Below are positions 4,426 through 6,614 of a DNA stretch of 6,614 nucleotides, piece after piece (the stretch's first letter is position 1; each line of letters begins with the position of its first letter). The translations under genes were made by a program, and so were the position numbers. This stretch comes from Bacteroidaceae bacterium (lineage in GTDB: Bacteria > Bacteroidota > Bacteroidia > Bacteroidales > Bacteroidaceae): NCBI GenBank assembly GCA_021443285.1, contig JABUUG010000068.1:1-6614 (forward strand). Direction: 5' to 3'. Under the pieces are notes generated by a model. The model saw nothing but the letters and a program-made list of their open reading frames with translations. It was not told the origin of the DNA and did not search any database.

Positions 4426-6414
4426 ATGAAGAAGTGGTATGTATTATTTGCAATGGTTACACTGGCGGCGGTAGGGCTCGTTTCGTGTAACAATCAGGAG
4501 CCAGTTCGGGGAAATACTGCCCAGACATTAACTCCAGGAGGGGAGATGGTAGGTGTGAACCAGAGCACACGCAGCGTGATTTTCGACTTCGACCCTACGT
4601 CGAAATCGCGTTCCAGAGGTTCGCGGGCTTTCGGCGGAAGAAACCTAACAAAGGCGGAAATGAAGAATTTTGTGGATATGTTCTACGACTATTTCCCTGC
4701 CGGCTGTGAGAACCTGAGGAGAGACCACAGCAAGCTGGGCAACTATTCCTACGACTATCAGTTCATCTCCACCGGAGTTCCTTTCACCGTCTATCCGATT
4801 CTCGTCAGTGGCGACGCGCACAACAGACTCGGCCTTTACTACTATGAGAACGGCGAGATGAAGAAAAGGATGCTCTGGGATACAGAGTACGACTGCGACG
4901 GTACGGTGGACAGCCATGAGATTTCCTCGTGGATGGCCATACAGAGCGGAAGGGGCATAAACATAGACCTGCCCGAAGGAACCGTATATGCCTTCTTCAT
5001 TGAGAACAACCACAAGGGCAACCAGGGCACCAACAAGCACGGGATGCCATTCTGCACCGAGTCGACAAAGAACTTCGGCGAGCAGCAGCATGCCGTGGTC
5101 TTCACTATGGACAACCTGCTCTTCGTGGGCTTTGAGGACCTCGACCTTGAGAGCACAAACGTCATCAACAAGAAGAATATGGGCGACGGTAAGTCGGAGC
5201 CGGACTACAACGACATCATCCTGCTCATAGACTATGAGGAGGCGCAGATGAACAACAATGTCATTATCGACATAAAGGAAGACCGCCGCAGTGTGGGCGA
5301 GACATTCCAGGTTAAGGTAGAGGAGAGGCTCTATACCATAACCACAGATGATGACTTCGACGGCAAGTTCATACTTGCCAACTATCCTGTGAAGGAGACC
5401 GGAGAGTATTTATATATTAATGCACGCGTGTATGCCAAGGACGGAACAAAGTGGCCGAACACCAAAAAGGTTTCGAGCGATGCGAAAGGTTCTGTTGAGG
5501 GATACAAGATCAAGCAGGCTGCATGTTCAAAGTCGTATGGCTACGAAGACGACGGCAGGCCATACATCGACATGCAGCTGGTGTTCAAGAAAGACGAGGA
5601 GAAAGAACTCATCACATACAACTGGACCAATGTCGGACTTATCTGCGACGACGTGATAAGCGAGAGCAGCGACAATGCCGGGCAGAACGGATTTGCGGTG
5701 CGTAACTGCTACAACTGCAAGAACCAGTGGGGAACAGTATGCAACGACAAGAACACGCTGCTCGTCGGCCCAAGCTTCGACAGGACAAAATACACGAAGA
5801 AGGGCAACCTCGTGCAGACAGAGGTCAGCTACGACTGGTTTGACAACTACTACGTGCAGGCGTCCGACTTCATAACGGCTGCAAAGAAAACGACGGCTAA
5901 GACGGGCTATTACCTGAACAACGGTCAGCAAAACAAGAACGTGCCGTTCACATACTATGAGTATAACGGCTACAAGGTTGTCATGGTGGACTATTCAACG
6001 GAGAACGGTGCGTGCAAGATGCGCAAGCTGAAGAAGCCCGGACAGCAGGACTGGGAAGCCAAGTGGGAGTATGAGGTGGAACAGATGAAGAACAACGAGA
6101 AGAAGCAGTATACAGAGGCTGTGCGCGACTGGAGCGGTTCTGAATACCAGACCAACTGGGAGGTATGGGCACCCTGGTGCAAGGACAATGCAGGTGCGTG
6201 GGGCTTTGAGGAAGGCAAAAAGATTATCCTCGTGCCATCGAAGGACAACATCACATTCCAGGGCAGGGAGATTTACGCCAATATCTTCGCGCCATACATG
6301 ACCATCTCACTTCTCGGTGGTGGTTCGCCCTGGGGAATGGTAGTCTGCAAGACGCTCTACCTCGACGGCAACACCGCATTCTTCAACCCCAATCCTACAG
6401 TGCCGTTCAAATAA
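4426..6414 (+). CDS. Large SPII lipoprotein with DUF4114/LruC-like motif, probable surface or adhesin protein
   Basis: The 662-residue protein starts MKKWYVLFAMV and has an SPII signal peptide with lipobox LVSC (lipidated Cys21). An ATG at 4417 would add three residues (MCV); I prefer 4426 because MKK is the usual start of such signal peptides. A low-complexity linker with Ser/Arg repeats (about 59-68) follows. Residues 230-269 read FVGFEDLDLES, then GKSEPDYNDIILLIDYE, which resembles the acidic, probably calcium-binding, motif of DUF4114 and LruC-domain proteins. The central part (about 270-590) matches nothing I recognise and contains eleven cysteines after the lipidated one in the whole protein, including CYNC (428-431). 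The C-terminus (about 600-660: ILVPSKDNITFQG, IFAPYMTISLLGGG, LDGNTAFF) recalls the beta-rich end of choice-of-anchor/adhesin-type surface proteins. There is no T9SS sorting domain, and the residues after Cys21 (NNQEP) are not a clear surface-export signal. The gene stands alone with its own promoter and terminator. Confidence 0.85.
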   Translation: MKKWYVLFAMVTLAAVGLVSCNNQEPVRGNTAQTLTPGGEMVGVNQSTRSVIFDFDPTSKSRSRGSRAFGGRNLTKAEMKNFVDMFYDYFPAGCENLRRDHSKLGNYSYDYQFISTGVPFTVYPILVSGDAHNRLGLYYYENGEMKKRMLWDTEYDCDGTVDSHEISSWMAIQSGRGINIDLPEGTVYAFFIENNHKGNQGTNKHGMPFCTESTKNFGEQQHAVVFTMDNLLFVGFEDLDLESTNVINKKNMGDGKSEPDYNDIILLIDYEEAQMNNNVIIDIKEDRRSVGETFQVKVEERLYTITTDDDFDGKFILANYPVKETGEYLYINARVYAKDGTKWPNTKKVSSDAKGSVEGYKIKQAACSKSYGYEDDGRPYIDMQLVFKKDEEKELITYNWTNVGLICDDVISESSDNAGQNGFAVRNCYNCKNQWGTVCNDKNTLLVGPSFDRTKYTKKGNLVQTEVSYDWFDNYYVQASDFITAAKKTTAKTGYYLNNGQQNKNVPFTYYEYNGYKVVMVDYSTENGACKMRKLKKPGQQDWEAKWEYEVEQMKNNEKKQYTEAVRDWSGSEYQTNWEVWAPWCKDNAGAWGFEEGKKIILVPSKDNITFQGREIYANIFAPYMTISLLGGGSPWGMVVCKTLYLDGNTAFFNPNPTVPFK

Positions 6415-6447
6415 AGGGATACTACACTCTATAAATCCAGAAATTAT

Positions 6448-6487
6448 GGGGAGGTTCTTGCCGCAGCGAGAACCTCCCCTGATTTTT
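6448..6487 (+). terminator. Intrinsic terminator of the large lipoprotein gene
   Basis: Arms 6448-6460 and 6467-6479 form a 13-bp stem with a single G-U wobble and a 6-base loop (6461-6466), followed by TGATTTTTAT. It starts 33 bp after the stop codon. The GC-rich base and the T-run make this a strong terminator. Confidence 0.9.
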
Positions 6488-6596
6488 ATGTAGCGTAAAG
6501 AGAATTGCGAAAATAACAAAAAAAATCCATCCCGGCTTTGCTGTCTGATTTTATAACGAACACATTAAACCCAAAAAGTTCATTAGAATTTTGGAC

Positions 6597-6604
6597 TATT
6601 TTTG
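6597..6604 (+). promoter_or_regulatory. Possible -7 box for a gene beyond the right edge
   Basis: TATTTTTG fits TAnnTTTG, but no TTG lies 19-21 bp upstream and the following base is A rather than the C seen at the other four boxes. The interval 6488-6614 is AT-rich and holds no gene that I can see. Confidence 0.25.
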
Positions 6605-6614
6605 ATTTTATATC

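Noticed and set aside
4645..5091. Open frame of 148 codons on the minus strand
   Set aside because: It lies inside the large lipoprotein gene, in the frame opposite to it, with no family resemblance and no promoter.

Overview
The window looks like chromosomal DNA of a member of the Bacteroidales, most likely Prevotella or a close relative. The evidence is a 63-residue Bacteroidetes-type S21 protein, no Shine-Dalgarno sequences before the start codons, promoters of the Bacteroidetes form (TTG, about 20 bp, then TAnnTTTG), and typical families: a FadL/OmpP1-like outer-membrane protein, a Tyr/Trp/Pro-rich secreted protein and a large SPII lipoprotein. No insertion sequence, CRISPR array, tRNA or rRNA was seen.

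Layout. Positions 1-4160 are all minus-strand genes. From right to left these are an M48 metalloprotease lipoprotein (3270-4160), a stand-alone response-regulator receiver (2692-3114), rpsU (2340-2531), an XerC-like tyrosine recombinase (1383-2264), a secreted low-complexity protein of unknown function (292-1140), and the first 56 codons of a FadL/OmpP1-family barrel that runs off the left edge. The single plus-strand gene, a 662-residue lipoprotein (4426-6414), is divergent from the protease and ends at a strong terminator. Positions 6488-6614 hold no gene, only a weak promoter-like element.

Regulation. Four transcription units have a visible promoter, and all four -7 boxes share TAnnTTTGC. 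rpsU and xerC are separated by a strong GNRA-loop hairpin terminator, so xerC should be expressed mainly by readthrough. The receiver and the protease each have their own promoter. Hence most of these genes are neighbours rather than one operon; only rpsU-xerC is a plausible cotranscribed pair.

Most interesting are the unexplained non-coding structures: an 8-bp tandem repeat (218-270) upstream of the FadL-like gene, a run of 22-bp repeats (1182-1247) that each carry a -7-like promoter box, a 7-bp inverted repeat filling the spacer of the receiver promoter, and a palindrome followed by 9-bp-spaced direct repeats just upstream of the large lipoprotein. The lipoprotein itself has an acidic DUF4114/LruC-like motif and a C-terminal segment resembling surface-adhesin domains, and is the best candidate for new biology. 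No convincing new multi-gene system is visible.
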